Assembly (NCBI GenBank): GCA_022494885.1
Contig: JAGVSM010001701.1
Span: 1 to 64,000 of the forward strand
Direction: 5' to 3'
DNA: 64,000 bases
Origin: Micrasema longulum
Lineage: Eukaryota > Arthropoda > Insecta > Trichoptera > Brachycentridae
The position numbers and the translations under genes are program-made. The notes under the pieces are model-generated. The model was not told the origin of the DNA, made no database searches, and saw only the letters and a program-made list of their open reading frames with translations. Positions 11,025-26,000 of the stretch are shown piece by piece (position 1 is the first letter of the stretch; each line of letters starts with the position of its first letter).

Positions 11025-14000
11025 CTGAATTATCGAAACAAATTAACACATACTCGCTTTATTTGATTATTTATTTGTTAGAAGCAAAAATGTACTTTTC
11101 CATGCATTTACCTGAGAAATTGTTTTGATTTTCATCCATAAAATAAGCGCGATTAGACACTCCTGGAAAAGCAACATAAACTCAGAAACATGCGTTAGTT
11201 ACAAGAACATGCAGTGGGAAAATAGAGATGGTATGCAATGAACTGGTGACCGACCGAAACAACAAATTTCGGCTTCTGTTCTAGTTTTGGCCGAAATAGA
11301 ATCGCAACAAAATGCTCTTTAATGTATGCAATAGGAACTTATTGTTAAGGAATTACAAAAATATAAATATAAAAGATCTTAGCACTACTGACTATACTAC
11401 ACTCGACAAATCATAAAATCAGTCTAGTTTTTATTTTTTATGTTAGACAATGGGCAATATAAGAACTAATTATCGAATGGACAACAATCCAATATCTCTA
11501 ATTGTTCTCAATTTTTATATTTGAATAATGATGTAAATTTGGGATACTTGGAAAACCGAAACCGCGGCCGAAACTCGTTTTATTGGCCAAAACTGAAACT
11601 TCAATTGGTTCCCAGTAATTATTTATTTTTTCCGATGCGTATTTATGTACAAGAAAATATTATTAGAAAGATGGAATGAAAAATAACAATGAACGAATTG
11701 TGAAAAGCTTCCATGTTCACAGCCAATGATGGAAAACCATTGCAGGTTACATACATCACCTGAATTGATACACTGCAATGCCGTCCAAAACTTTGACAAT
11801 AAGCAAAAAAACACCACACCACATAACACAACACAACAATCCCAAAAGGCTCAGGTGTTTTAGGTTCTTATTTGCAAAAAGTTACCATTTTATCTCAAGT
11901 GGATGTTTTAAGCTCCGAGTACATTACAATTTGCAATACCAAATTTAAAGTGTTGTTTTTTTTTAAATAGCAGTAAATGAAAAATGAAAAAAAAAGGATG
12001 TTCCAATATTCCAAATTTTATTATTTTGGAACAAACTTTCGTGGTTTCATGTTTTTTTCCAAAATTATTAAGTAGAATAATTATAGAAATTTAAGATTAA
12101 AAATGCAAAGCAAGACTAGATTGCTCTCCACAAAGACGCATATTTGTTTTCAGATTGGAGATCTAGAAAAGAGCCTATGACTGTATCGTTCAAGTAATGA
12201 ATTTACACTATTTAACAATGAGGAAATTCAGTAATTAAAAAAAAAAAACCTATTTGTTAATAGACTATTTCACTAAGCCAAAAATGACAGGGCTATGATT
12301 TTTTAATGTTGTGTATTTCTGAAATTAATCCACGTGTGACGTCTCAAGTTCTCTTCCGCTTCTTCTCGGTTAGTTCTGCCGATTGGCCCGTTGACGGCAA
12401 GTACACCGGAAATCTTCCACAACTCTCTTATCATTGGTAGATTCATATGAACTAGTGACGTTGTTCAAAGTACTTAATTTTGAGTAACTTAACTAATATA
12501 TATATAATTTAAAACTCCAATTTTTACCGCACATAAGAACACATTTATTGTATCCAATTTCCCATAGGGCTGAAGTTCCTCATTATTAGTCCGCCTACCA
12601 TTGAACATTCTTTATTCAACAAATCTTTCTAAGATGAAAGCTTTTCTAAACTTGTTTCATTATGTTATGATGTTTTTATGTTCAATGATGGTGTGTGTAA
12701 GGTGATTACTTAAACTGGCCAACAGCCATTGTAAAAGTGAGACTTGCAGACAATAGCATATTTTTAGTGTCACGATGCAATGATAATCACAGGTGCATGA
12801 TTAATAAGTATGTTATTTTACTCACCATCAGCTAAAACGGTGATGTACTGCGGCTCCTCATTCATGTTGAGGATCAGGGATGTTTCGGGGTCCAGCGAGG
12901 ACATGAGGTGTTCCATGACCTCCAGGCAGTGTTTGAAGGTCGGGCGATGATCAGGGTTGTAGCTCCAGCACTTCTGCATCCAGTCAAACCTGTAATGGAA
13001 CAATTAGTTTCACCATTTACTTGGTAACTTGATGGGATTTAGAATCAAATTAAGGCCTCTATTGAAACATTCGCTGATTTTCAGATACCCACTGATGTAG
13101 TTGTAAACTTGCTTCAGTAACACTTTTCACCATATCTGCACCACAAAGGACTTAAGATGTTCAATGAGTTGCCGACAGAGATTAGGGATGCTGGGTTAAT
13201 CACGTGGGATGGCGATGGTTTTCCTTAAAAACAAACTTCCATATAGGTAGCTAGAGGGTCATTAGAAAGTGTTTGAATAAACAATCAAAAATACAAATAA
13301 GCCTTCATCCAACTTGATACAATTTTTATTTTTTTTATTATGGAAATAAAAGACGAGTGATACTTTAATCCACAACGTACAATTCCTTAATGAACAGATA
13401 ACACAAGTGCATTCCCAATTACTATACTCATTGTAATATTTTTACTTTTTACCCTTTGTTTTACAGAAATCATAATTTACAAAAATCACACTCAAGAAGG
13501 ATAGGACACTAAAAATAATATATATACAATACTTAAATTCATTAAAAAAACATTATATCAACTCATTAGTTAACTCGAAAAATTTCCTTTAGAACTCTTT
13601 ATCAAGAAAAGAAGAAAAAAAAAAGGGTGGTAGTCAACTAAGTATTGACAAATTTATAAAGAAACCACCTGAAAGCAATTAAACACACCTCATTAGCTGA
13701 ATTATGTATATTGATAAATAAATATTTTAAATGTATTATTCATAGATCTCTTGGAGACATTTTAAATTTATCTCCTGCTTCACTTTTAACTTTTACATAC
13801 TAAAAGTATCTAATGAATTATTGTTGATCTTACTTTTTAAAAATTGTTTTCTTGTACCTTGCTTTTATTAAAAAGACTATGATTTCCATAATAAATAAAT
13901 AAATACTTCAAAAGATAATTTTTGATGTCTTTTTTTACATCCCTCGACTTTCGAACATTCAACATTTGCACACATTTTCGGGAACCAATTATGTGCGAAA

Positions 14001-17000
14001 GTTGAAGGGCTAACAGTAGTGTACAGACAAGCAGGGAAATACCCATCATCTGGGTTGATAGCGTCCATAGCTATAACTATAATGTTGCTGACCATAACAT
14101 AAGTTAGGTGATTAGATAATAAAGTATTTGTTATGCTTACATCTCCTGGGGACAGTTGAGGGGCCGCATGAGGGTCCTGCCCCCCTGGACGTATCTCATG
14201 ACAGCGTGGTTGGACAGGGCCGCATAGGGCTGCATACCGAGGGAGCACACTTCCCAGCACAGAACGGCCCACGCCCACACATCGCTGGCCCGGCTGAACA
14301 CCCCGTCCGTGAGGCACTCTACAGCCATCCAGCGAACCGGCAACAGACCTAAAACAACAAATACGGCATTAAAACATACTCATTCTTAACTCATAAAAGA
14401 CTATGCTAAAAATCCCCCTGAAAATGGTGGTGCTGTAATGTCGCAAATATACAAAAGATTAAATAATAAGCAAAAGATTAAATATTTTGAAAGACAGGTG
14501 TTTAAAAACACAAATGTAACACATATAAATACTGTTTATTTATTTTAAAAGTAATAACCTGCTAAGTCTTTATTTTAGAGGCTTGTCAGCAGGTGGGAAA
14601 GAGAGGATGTGGAAGGAAGTTATGAAAAATACACTACTACATCTAGATCAATTGAGAAAAAATCTTGGATTTTTTCTTGCAACTGGCAAGAATCAAACCT
14701 CACAGTTGGCCGTCTAACCAACTACGCCCAAGCGCCTAATACTCTGTTTTCCATAATTTGTAAATATAATTTAGGCCTCAATTTATTTTTACAACTTAAT
14801 TATTTAAAAAAATAAGAGATATAAATATCAAGTCTTATAAAATTTTCACAGAAACAAGAATAAGGTTGGCTACCTTCCCCCTCCTTGCGGTAGTAGTCGT
14901 TCTTGTAAATATCCCTGGTGAGGCCAAAGTCCCCGATCTTGACGATGCGACCTTGGGGCTGTAGGGAGACCAGGCAGTTCCTGCAGGCAAGGTCGCGGTG
15001 CACAAAGTGAAGCTGCTCCAGGTAGTGACACCCTCGTGTTACCTGAACGCACATGCTCAACAGGTCGCCCAGGCGAAGGCAGTCGTTGCTGTACTGTAAT
15101 TAAGAAACATCACTCTTTGTATTTTTTAAATTAGATAAGATTTCTCTTAACTCTTTCTTCTCTTTCTCTTAACAAACTAATTTCATATCAATCTGATGAA
15201 CTGTGACGGGAATTAAGTTCTTAGCTGAATATTCAATAGCAAATAGATGTTTGCGTAGTTAACATCAAAGAGATTGAGTTTTTGAGAGAAAAGGTAGTTG
15301 CTGTAGTTTCATAAAATATTTAAGAAATTTACATTTTTCTTCGAAATATTTGCGTGGCTTCAGCCGTGCGATGTTGTTTTTATTTGGACACGCATATTTT
15401 CGTCGTCATATTATAACAAAATTATAGTGAAGATAGAAAACACACTAGGTACATCTTAAAAGGAAAAATAAACATCACAGCGTCATATCTTCTCGTTTAA
15501 TAAAAGCATATAGTATGTTAATTAATAATTATGATTGACGGAAAAAACAAATAATTACATATATTATGCTTACCTCTGACCACTCATCTTTTTAAAATGC
15601 TTCAAATGAATACAATACAATAAACAAACGATCCTGAGTACGCGTAAATGTCCGCGCAATTCTACAGTTCAGTGTCGTTAAAAGCAACAGTGCAGCCAAC
15701 TTAACCATACTTACACTCCCAATATTAACATGAAGCGGTAAAATAGCACGGTTTAAATTATCACCTACTCAGAATGCGAAGAGTGTTAATTTTCTCACAA
15801 GCTCGTGTTAAATTTACGCGAATTTAGAATCAGACTGCTGATATCACCCCTGTAGATCTTTTGTGACAGGATAAAAGTGACGCTTGAGGTGGTTGAACTG
15901 ATGTTTACTTTGGTAATCCGTTTTAATAAAGTATTGAGGGTCTATCTAATTAATATCCTTAATTAAAAACTTGAAGCTTACTAGCATGGGTCTTCTAGCA
16001 CGCAAGTAGCCCAGCAGATCACCGGCTTCCATGAGCTCCATGATGATGAAGTGTGGGTCGTTGTCCACACACACGCCCAGCAGGCTGAGGATGTGCTGGT
16101 GACGGAAGTTGGACATGAGCTGGGCTTCCTGCAGGAACTCTGTTTTCTCCTGCTCTGTAGCTCCTTTCCGTAGGGTCTGTTGACAAAACAAACATTGCTA
16201 CATAAACACCATTATATTATAAACGAAGCTCAATCTTTTCTTATCTCTATGGACTTTGTTAATGCCACAGTGGACAAGGCAGATACGTTGTGGGCGTGTA
16301 GAAATGCCATGAAACTATTAGTTGACAATCACACAGTATACAAGTTTCACTGGCTAGAATCTAACTTTGTTAAAATAGTTCTAACTTTGTTTGCCAAAAT
16401 GATTTTAAAAGACTACCCGACATTTTATGCCAAAATATATATTTTAAAATTTTTATGCACTTATCGTAATATAAACGCTTTAAAGTTTATTAGTTTAGTA
16501 AATTAATCCTCAAGTTCTCATCCGCTTCTCCTCGGTTAGTTCTTCCGATTGGTCAGTTGACATTAAGTAAACTGGAAATCTTCTACAACTATCTTATCAT
16601 TGACTGATTCATATAAACTAGAGACATCATTCAAAGTAGTTTATTTTTATTAAAATATTTTTTTCATACATTTTCAAGAAACTTTGTTCTTTGTTGGATT
16701 TCTCGGATAGTTCTAGTAATGAAAAATTACCTTAATAGCCACTCTGGTCTGGTCAGATTTCCCTTCAAACACCTCTCCAAAGGCCCCCGAGCCCAGGAAC
16801 CTGGACAGCGTTATCTGGTCCCGGGGTATGTGTGTGAGTGAGGACGTGTCAGGCAGCACGCCGCCCCTCCCGTACAGCGCGCATGCAGCGAACATGCCGC
16901 CGCCACCGCGCGAGCGTGGAAGCTCGCGCAGGCTAGCCAGCTCCATGTCGGGGCCGCGCGTGACGAGTGTCTTCTTGTCGCGGCGTTTCATTACTGGAAT

Positions 17001-20000
17001 TTTCACATTGAATATACAGATTATACATTAAAGCCAGATAACATCATTTGAAGAACGACAGAAAAGAGGAGACTCGATACAAACATGAAAGGTACACGGC
17101 AAGAATTAGCTCATTATTTATTTATTTAATTTATGGACTTATTCAGTCATATTATTATAGTAAATATATATTTTTTTATAATTAAAATAAAATAAAACTC
17201 TTTTAAAAAAAATTAAAGCTAATAATAACTACCTCAAGACAGGATCTAGTTTATTTCAGTGATTGTTTAAATTTAAAAAGACTTACACCAAAAAAGTCCA
17301 AATCCTGTCTTGAAAAGTTCTGATCCTGTCTCGAGTTTACAATGTGACACAATCAGGACATTGGTGCATGCAAGCTATATCGAAAAACTGAGTCTGCAGC
17401 ATTTTTTGCAACCGGAGTAATGATTAACAAAAAAATAATTTTACAGGAGAACTAAAAGACGAATAAAAACCTTATTTGTAGGACACTATATATTTTTACA
17501 TACAATCACAGAAAAAAAGATAGGGAGCCACATTTTGTTAGTTTTGAATATTCCATTTTACTAAACTTCTTCATGAGGAAAAATGCATGAACTGCCGATG
17601 AATTATCAACAATTAACACCCAGGGATAAAGAAACTGACACTTTCAAAGGCTGACAAGTGTGGTTAAGGTTCTTAAGAGGCATACACAGCTTGTGGCTAG
17701 GCCAACCAAATCAGACGTTAAGTGACATTTATTACAGTAGGATTATTAGGGAGGTGAGACAATATTTTGGAGAATGCGGTGACAATGAAATAACTTACAC
17801 ACACAAACTCCAATGCACAAAGAGAAGACTCCGAAGAGTGATATTCCAATCCCTAACAAGATGGGAAAGTATTTCTGTTGCGATACCAGAACTGCAGCTT
17901 CCGAGAAGTCAAACTCTTCACTGGGCTCTGAGAAATCACTCCAGCCCAATAAGTTCCGAGCTTGCACGTAGAATGTGTACCTCTTGCTCAACTTAAGGTC
18001 TGTGATTATCCAGTAGTTATCTGAAAGTAAATAAGGCTAGTCTGTAAACATGCCGCTTAGGAACTTTTGCCTTTCCACTAAATATGTATCTTATGTCTAA
18101 ATACAAATTATGGATAAAAAAGTATGATTCAAGTTTCCAGAAAAAGATTTATGCATATTTTGCAAGTATTAATAGAGAGTAAAAAATTACCTGTGCCATT
18201 GTATAGCATCTTCCACCCGTCTCTGATCGGTTCATCCGTTCCTTCAATCAGCATTGAGTCCGCATTATCTTCAATACTGAGGTGAGGCACGTCAGATTGG
18301 GGCTGGGAATAATTTGCTTCTCTTTTTACTCTACCAATACCCACAGTAACAACTTCACTGCCATAACCGACAGAGTTATCTAAATCCAAAACGTGCGAGT
18401 TTGCACTAGCCTCAGAGACCAACAGCTCTGTGGGATCGATCGAGTCTCTATGCGTGCGAACTCGCTCTCCGTCTGTCGGTTTGGCGTGACCGTACAAGTT
18501 GTACAGCATTATGGAACAGCCGTGAGGAGCGGACGGAGGCCACTGAAGCTGATATACAGAGCCAGAAAGATGTTGAACTGTGGGTTTACCAGGGGGAGAT
18601 GGACGATCACCTATAAATAAATGTAACATAAGTATCTTCAGTTGATATAGTGTTGATTCATAATTTAAGAATCATTGTGCCGAGTATTTACTATACTGTC
18701 CTGTCTAAAATATTTTTTTAATGCATCAATGTCCTGTATTTTATTTCCGATATATAATTTTATTTCAGATTTCATATTATTTTATCAAAATGCATTAGAT
18801 TATATGTACACACATCAATTTACAGCAGAGAGTAGAGGCGGGTAGGAACTAGGTAACGCCGGCCGGAAAAGAGATGCTATCTCACATAAACATATTCTAG
18901 ATAAGAGAGACAACATAATATGAATTTAATGGTAGGTAAAACTCTTTCATTAATAATGGGAAAATCCACTTCAATTTGGTTCAGAAAAGAAACATGTAAA
19001 GACGAAAATTCAGATAGAAATAGTGTAGATGAAACTTACACAAAGTCTCAAATACAAATGAAGAATCCTGAGGCCAGATGTAGGGCATTGTGTTGTTCAG
19101 GTAGGTGATTTTGATTCGGAATTTGTACTGAGTTTTAGGCAGCAAATTTTGTACAGCGTAGTCAATAGATCCATCGGATTTTTTAGATCCTTCGTCTTCT
19201 ACTGTTCTCCACAAGTCTGAAGTCACCTCAGCATACTCAACAAAATGCCTGAAATCAAAAATAATTGTTAATAAAAAAAATTACAAATAGCAATAGATTA
19301 TATTTTATGTAACTCAATTGTAACCTATGGCGTAATAGGATGGGGAGGCACTAATAAATCAATATTAAAACCTTTCAAATCTGCTCAAAAATCGATTATT
19401 AAAATATTTTTTTTAAATCCACTCAGGTACCCCAGCGTCAAGTTGTCTGAGGAATTCGATATATTAGATATAAGGCAATTATATATATCTAGAATAATCA
19501 TGTTTGTGAAAGCAAATTATTCTACCAAATTCCCAAAGGAACACCCCACACTACCAGAAGTCAAACTAAAGGGTGGATCATGGGGTCTACCACAAACTCT
19601 GAATTCGGGCAAAGAAATTTCAGGTTTCTGGGCCCCAAAATAATCAATATGTTACCCGAACATTATAAAACCATGACTTGAATTCAATTAAATAAATTTG
19701 TAAAGAAAATGGTTACTGGATTTAGGGAGAGAAAAATCAGAAAACTTACTAAAAAATATTCTAAAATAATAAATGGTATATTTAAATATTGTATAACTCT
19801 ATAATTAATTAACTAGTAGGTAGTCATACTATTGTTTATTTTTGCATAAAAATATCTGCCTTAAAACAGGTTGTACCTAGTTAGGCAGACTAGACAAAAT
19901 ACAGAGAAATCTATTACCTAAGTGTGTATGTAGTAGATAAAGATTGTAATTTTTTGTTGATAAACCATGATTATTATTATTATTATATTATAACCTATAA

Positions 20001-23000
20001 TATAATTATCATTTTAATAATACGGAAGAAGTTAGCCTAGTGAAATGTGGTTGTAGCTGACATTTTATTAGTTATATTTTCCAAAACATCGACACATGAT
20101 TTAGTCCAGAAAACAGTACTAAAGTATGATTTTTCTAAGAACCATTCTCTAACATTTGGGTAACAATAAGGATTGAATAATTATAATTTAGAAAAAAAAA
20201 AATCAATACATAATGCTTGATAGTGATATGAACATTTTTATTGTAACACTTAATAGATTTTTTTCAATTTATGAAAATAATTTTATACATTAAAATCCCT
20301 GAAATATTTTCTTTGCTGAATACGCCATAAACATAATTTTGAAATATGTGTTTACATATGCAAGCGTCCAATATATTCCCAATAAAAATTATATTTCAGG
20401 AACTAAAATTGACATTTCATGGACTCAATTCGGGAGTCAGGTGACTGTTCATAGAAAAATCATACTGTAGTATCTAAAAGGCCAAAAAATATACTAAGAA
20501 AATTTACCCCAGTGCGTACGTCATTTAATAATGATTAAACAGTAAGGGCTTACTTAGATGTTTGAATTTGTTTGTACGGCATCCACGACACATGCATTGA
20601 ATACGCTTCAGTGGCTGAGGCCAGAATAGGGTTGGGCTCGGGATAGGTCCGTATGGCCACCGTCTCACTGTCCGTGTGTACGTCACTATTGCGCGAGTAA
20701 GTGCGCACCCACACCGCATAGCTTTGCGAAGGCATCAGCTTCAAGAGGTCGGCCTGTGTGGTGTGGTTGGAAGGAGACTTTGTCTTTGCAAAAAAGGTGT
20801 GCTCTGAAAGAAAATAGAACACTTATTAATGCTTACTTACCCAACGAACCTCATGCTTCCCTAAAGCTAGGGATTCCTAGGACAGCGATGCCCGTATCTT
20901 GGTGACCGTAGTGAACGGTGATGCGGTGGACAGCTGTCGTAACGGTGACTAGAGAGTGGTTTCCTAGGAAACCCTAGCTTTAGACTGAGACCGCGAAATA
21001 AATAGTTTTGTGCATTCAACATAGTACCGTAATCACACAGCTTAGAGTTGATTTTGGTGCAAAATATTAATTACAAATATTTTTAGCTGAAATCTGGCAT
21101 TATTTAGTATATTTATATTTTAATTTTTAATTCCAAATATCTTCAAACAAGAAAGGATTTGTTCTTCATACGAATTTCAAATCTTCTTAACATTTATCTT
21201 AGTAGGGTATGTGCTTAAATTAGTTTGTAATAAAAACCCAGCCCTTACACGACACCGCTTACTTGGGCATATAAATTTAAAACAGAACATGGACCATGTG
21301 CGGTCCATAGAATGGATAGAACCAACACATTCCTAAAAATTTGACTAAACAATCAGTACTTATTTTATTTTATCTATTAACATCAGCTATAAGTAAACTA
21401 ATCTTTTTAGAAACTACAGTAGTTTTTATTTATTTGTTTGTTGTTAATCGTAGCGTTCCGAACTCTGAGATTGACTTAGCGGTCAGTGCTTTCTCGGCTT
21501 GCCGGGCTCCCGGCCTCCCGTTTATGCCGGGTAGACCGATTGCGAGGAACCAGGGAGACGAAGCCGCCGAAGCGGTAGGTTACACCTGCGTAACCTTTCA
21601 CCAGTGCAGTTACGTGCCAACTGATGTAAAAATCACTGCGCTCTGTCTAATTTTGGAATAGGGAACTGCATTAGTCTATTGGTTATTTTGTGGCGGCCGC
21701 TTAGAATTAAAAAAGAGATCCTTGGAAACTCTGCGGAGGCAGTTCTAACAAACCAAACCATGTTTATTTTTCTTTAATTGTGAATGTTTTATAACAAATT
21801 TAGCACTTAAATCAGTAGACACAGTGGTATTTTAATATTAAACTTTGAAATATAATTATTTCACGCTGAAATTATGGTACGAAATTGTTTGGTAAAAATA
21901 AATTAGCAACTAGTGGATTTCCTCTTTATGTTCGTATGGTTGATTAAGGATTTCCAACAGACCTTCAACTCCGTGATTGGGTGTGAAGCTGCCCTCAGTC
22001 TTCCAGTGAATCTCGTGCCAGAGGTCCAAGTCCGCAGTCCCCGGGCCGGGGGAGGGGGTGGACCACTCCACCCGGGCGTGGTGCGGAGATAGTACCGTGG
22101 CCTTCACATTGTGAGCCGCTTCGGGAGCTGAAACCAACAAACCATTTTTATATCATTTAACCTAATCATTGAGGATTTAAATGGAGATGGAATAAATGGC
22201 GCCGCCACAATATATTTGAACAAGTCACAGTGACATCGGAAATTATTAAGCGCCCACCTCCATCACAAGAATAAATGGCGAGCTTCATAAGAAAAAAAAA
22301 TCTGTTTATATAATTGTTATGATTAATTTCTGCAAAATCAAATCATAGAAAAGCGACAGTTTTTTTATCTAGATAAGTTAAAGTTTTTTTATGCGACCAG
22401 AGCCCCAATTACAATGCGGAGCTATCTCCATTATTTGTCTATGAAGTAAAGTCAAACGTTCTGATAGAAAATGTTTGTATCTTTGTCGGTAACCTGTAAT
22501 TAAACATTTAAAAAATATATATATGTATTTAATTTTTCATACAGAAAATCCGATATCACTTTATAGAAAATTGAAGACAACTTGGTTAGCTTCCAACTTT
22601 GTAATCCAGGTCCTGGTAAGCTTAAATCTATTAGGCCGAGTTTTTAAATTTTGATTTCTTTTTATGATAATATGATTACACATTGAGAGCAATTCTAGTG
22701 GCAGTTTATTCCAATTATCAACAAGAGATATTTGTTTATACGGTGGTTATCACTGAAATATTTCCCTAGACTGGCACCTGAAGCGTAAGACTGTGATCAC
22801 TTACCTACATGTAGCAGATGATTGAGATTCGCTGCATTTTATTCAACAATGCAATGCCCTACGCACCACGGGGTGTGGATAAGTAAGGGTTTAGTTGAAA
22901 GGCTTCCGTGGGTTAAGGATAAATTAGGTTATGCCCAGTTTGAAATTGCGAATTTAAATTATAAAGAAAGGATAATTGATATTGATATTTACCTCCCGCA

Positions 23001-26000
23001 GAAGTCCGCAAAACACCAGGAGGTCCCATCACCGGCTTCAAATCAATGAGATCTCCATAGTAATTATTGATCTGGACGGAGAAGACATACTTAGAAAATG
23101 GCACCAATCCTCCCAAAGTGAGAGTTCTTTCAAAAGTTCTGACTATAGTGCAAGTCGTCTCATTACACCGCGAATGCTCGTCTTCCGAATATGGTTGGTA
23201 GTAGATTGTATAGTATGGAGTCGCCATCGTAAAGTGCTCACACATTTCAAATGTTTTTATTTCCGGTAATAATAGTGTCAAGCTCGTCGATGTCCTATTG
23301 ACCAGACTGGCTTGGAATGATTCCTGCTTAGGAATAAGGCATGTTTTGGGAGGGTACGGCTGTATCTTGCTTCCAAGAGCGACAATTTTTTGCCCATTTG
23401 TGATATTTATAAACTTGATTCTGTTCATTCGTTCGTCATTTTTTTTAACGCAATACATGTGTTTTTGTGAAGAGTTCGTCCAGTAAATATGTTTGCTGTC
23501 TACTGTTATTGAATTGGGAGGAAGACCTAAAACAAAAGGTTTAAATATAATAATATGCTAATATTTAACACAAAACAATTATCACAAATGAAATCAAAAG
23601 AAACATTTAGGCCTTAAGAGGGCAAAATACGCAAAAAAAATGTATACTATGGGCGTAAAATACTAAAATATTTTTGAAAATATGTACCCTAAGAAGAACA
23701 AGCAAAATGTGCTTTGCACCACAGATAAACATACTTGAATATAGGCAAAAATGCTTTAAAAAAAGCTTTATCAGAAGGTACAATAATTAAGTCTAGCAAG
23801 CATGTTAACTTCAAAATTGTTCCCTAATACTAAAGCTAATAATATGAAGAACATTATTAAGTCAATAAAAAATTAATAAATGTGTATTTGTAGTCATCTA
23901 CATAAACATTCATAATTTTCATTGATTTTGCCGTGCGCAATTTTCATATAAATTTGTATGGAGCGAATGGAGGGAATAGTTATTTTCTGTCTAACGCAAA
24001 CGCAGTCTTCAAAAAATTTAGTCTGAGATAAATATCGGAGCCGGACAGACGTCCTGTCACTCGAGGTATTGTGGTACACCTACCTGCAAGAACAAGTTTT
24101 TGTGCGTCGTTTAAAATGCCTTACTCGTGCGTACTCGCTAGCTAGTCAACTACCTATCCTTAAAAAAATGCTCTTTGATATGTACATACATTTTATATCT
24201 ACATATAAAGAATAAAACTAAACATACTTTGACTTAAACAAATTGCGTTTGTAATGTGTATTTTTAAAAATCTTTTCCAAGCCAAAGCGTTAAAAAATCT
24301 GAGAATTTCAGAGGGGGACACCAGGAATACCCCAGCTAAAATGTCATGAATAGGAAAATTATGTCATTATGATTGTCATGGTAGTGTTCATAAAACTGTT
24401 TCATAATATTTCAAATTTTCTGCAGAATTCATAATTTTTTTAAGAAAGGATGCTATATGACATGGTGCTCCTCTCATTGGTACACGTCGAATACCGCGTT
24501 AGCGGGAAAGTACAGTGGGGAGTGGATGCAAAATCTAATACACGTAATCCAAATTTTTGTGGTTATTGCTGGAAATAAGCTACCAAATAGCAAGCACATG
24601 TGTAAACTGTGTAAATCAAAGATGTAGAGCGAATTAATTGTAATGTTTGCTGTTTGCATGGGGGAATTAGCAAAGACAAATGTGAATTATTATTGAAAGA
24701 ATTCGGTAAAATATTTATTTTTAAATTTTGATACATTCTTAACATTATGGGACAGGATTTAGCAAAAAATTTAATCAATATGATAATTAACAAAAAAGTT
24801 GTTGAAAAAAATATGCTACCTGGGGGACCCTAGATAGCCCCTTAGACTTGGAAGGGTTAAATTTTTAAATTAAACGATCTTCCAACATATTTTTGCGAAA
24901 ATAAAAACAGTTAAGGCATCTCGTTATGTAAGATATCCAGATAAATCACTGGTGGCAAATCAAATTTATAATCTAATGTTTAAAAACTCTATTTTACTTC
25001 AATTTTATTACAATTCTACGTTGAAAAATTATTTCGGCATAAAAACATCTTGTGTTTATAATAATAGGGACAAGTAAATTTGATTTCATAAATTACAGAA
25101 GTAAAAATCAACAACGCAATCTGACTTATTATTTATTAAGCAAATATTTTTTTCTACTTACCATGATCATTAAATTTTGTTGCATTTACAACAACCTTAC
25201 AATAGCATCCATTTAAATCTGACGATGTGATGTGTTTCAGCCAAGCGTCCACCCAGTATATTTTCCTGTCCTCGGCACTAGTCAAGTCCAGAGTGAAGCC
25301 CAAACCGACAGCGGGATTCTCGGGACACGTGCACGGCTTGGCTTGTCGGCCAATGGAGTTGTTCTTGGCAAACTGTTGGCCATTGAAGAATGGTCGGACG
25401 TTGGACCCGTCGACGGTGGAGGTCATGAGTTTACCGAGACCGTGGTGGTTCATCTCGATCCAGTAAAGGGTCCTGAAAAACATGTTTTTGTTCTCTTTTC
25501 AAAATACATAATAGAATATTAATGCTAATTTTAAAACCAAAAACCAAATATCAGTTACAGCTTTACCTTGGATCAACTTAATTTGTTAGCATGCGTCGCA
25601 CTCTGAGTATAAACGCAAATCGGTACATGATTACAACACCAGGTTTACTAGTATGGAAGGGCTAACTGTTCCTAGATATTGCAATAAATATGGAAAAAGG
25701 ACACTACACTACAGTATACCTAAAATATGTAACATGTTACCAAACAATATTAAGAATAGTGAGTTGAATACAGAAGTGAGACGTATGCTCAAATAATGGA
25801 TAGTAAAACCAGTTTTTATATTATGTTTTCAAATAAAATTATTATTAATGTAGGTTGAGTATGAAATATTGAATACATGGTTTTTCAGGACCAGACTGCG
25901 AAACTTCAGAAGAACGTTCTTCATGGTAAGATTTAAAAAAAATCCTAATAAAATTTTTCCAAAAGGTAATTTTTTTTTATCTCAAAATGAAAAAAATCTT

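Noticed and set aside
13877..14317. 146-codon minus-strand open frame
   Set aside because: It is a different frame over sev exon 31 extended into intron DNA. The kinase motifs lie in the overlapping correct frame.
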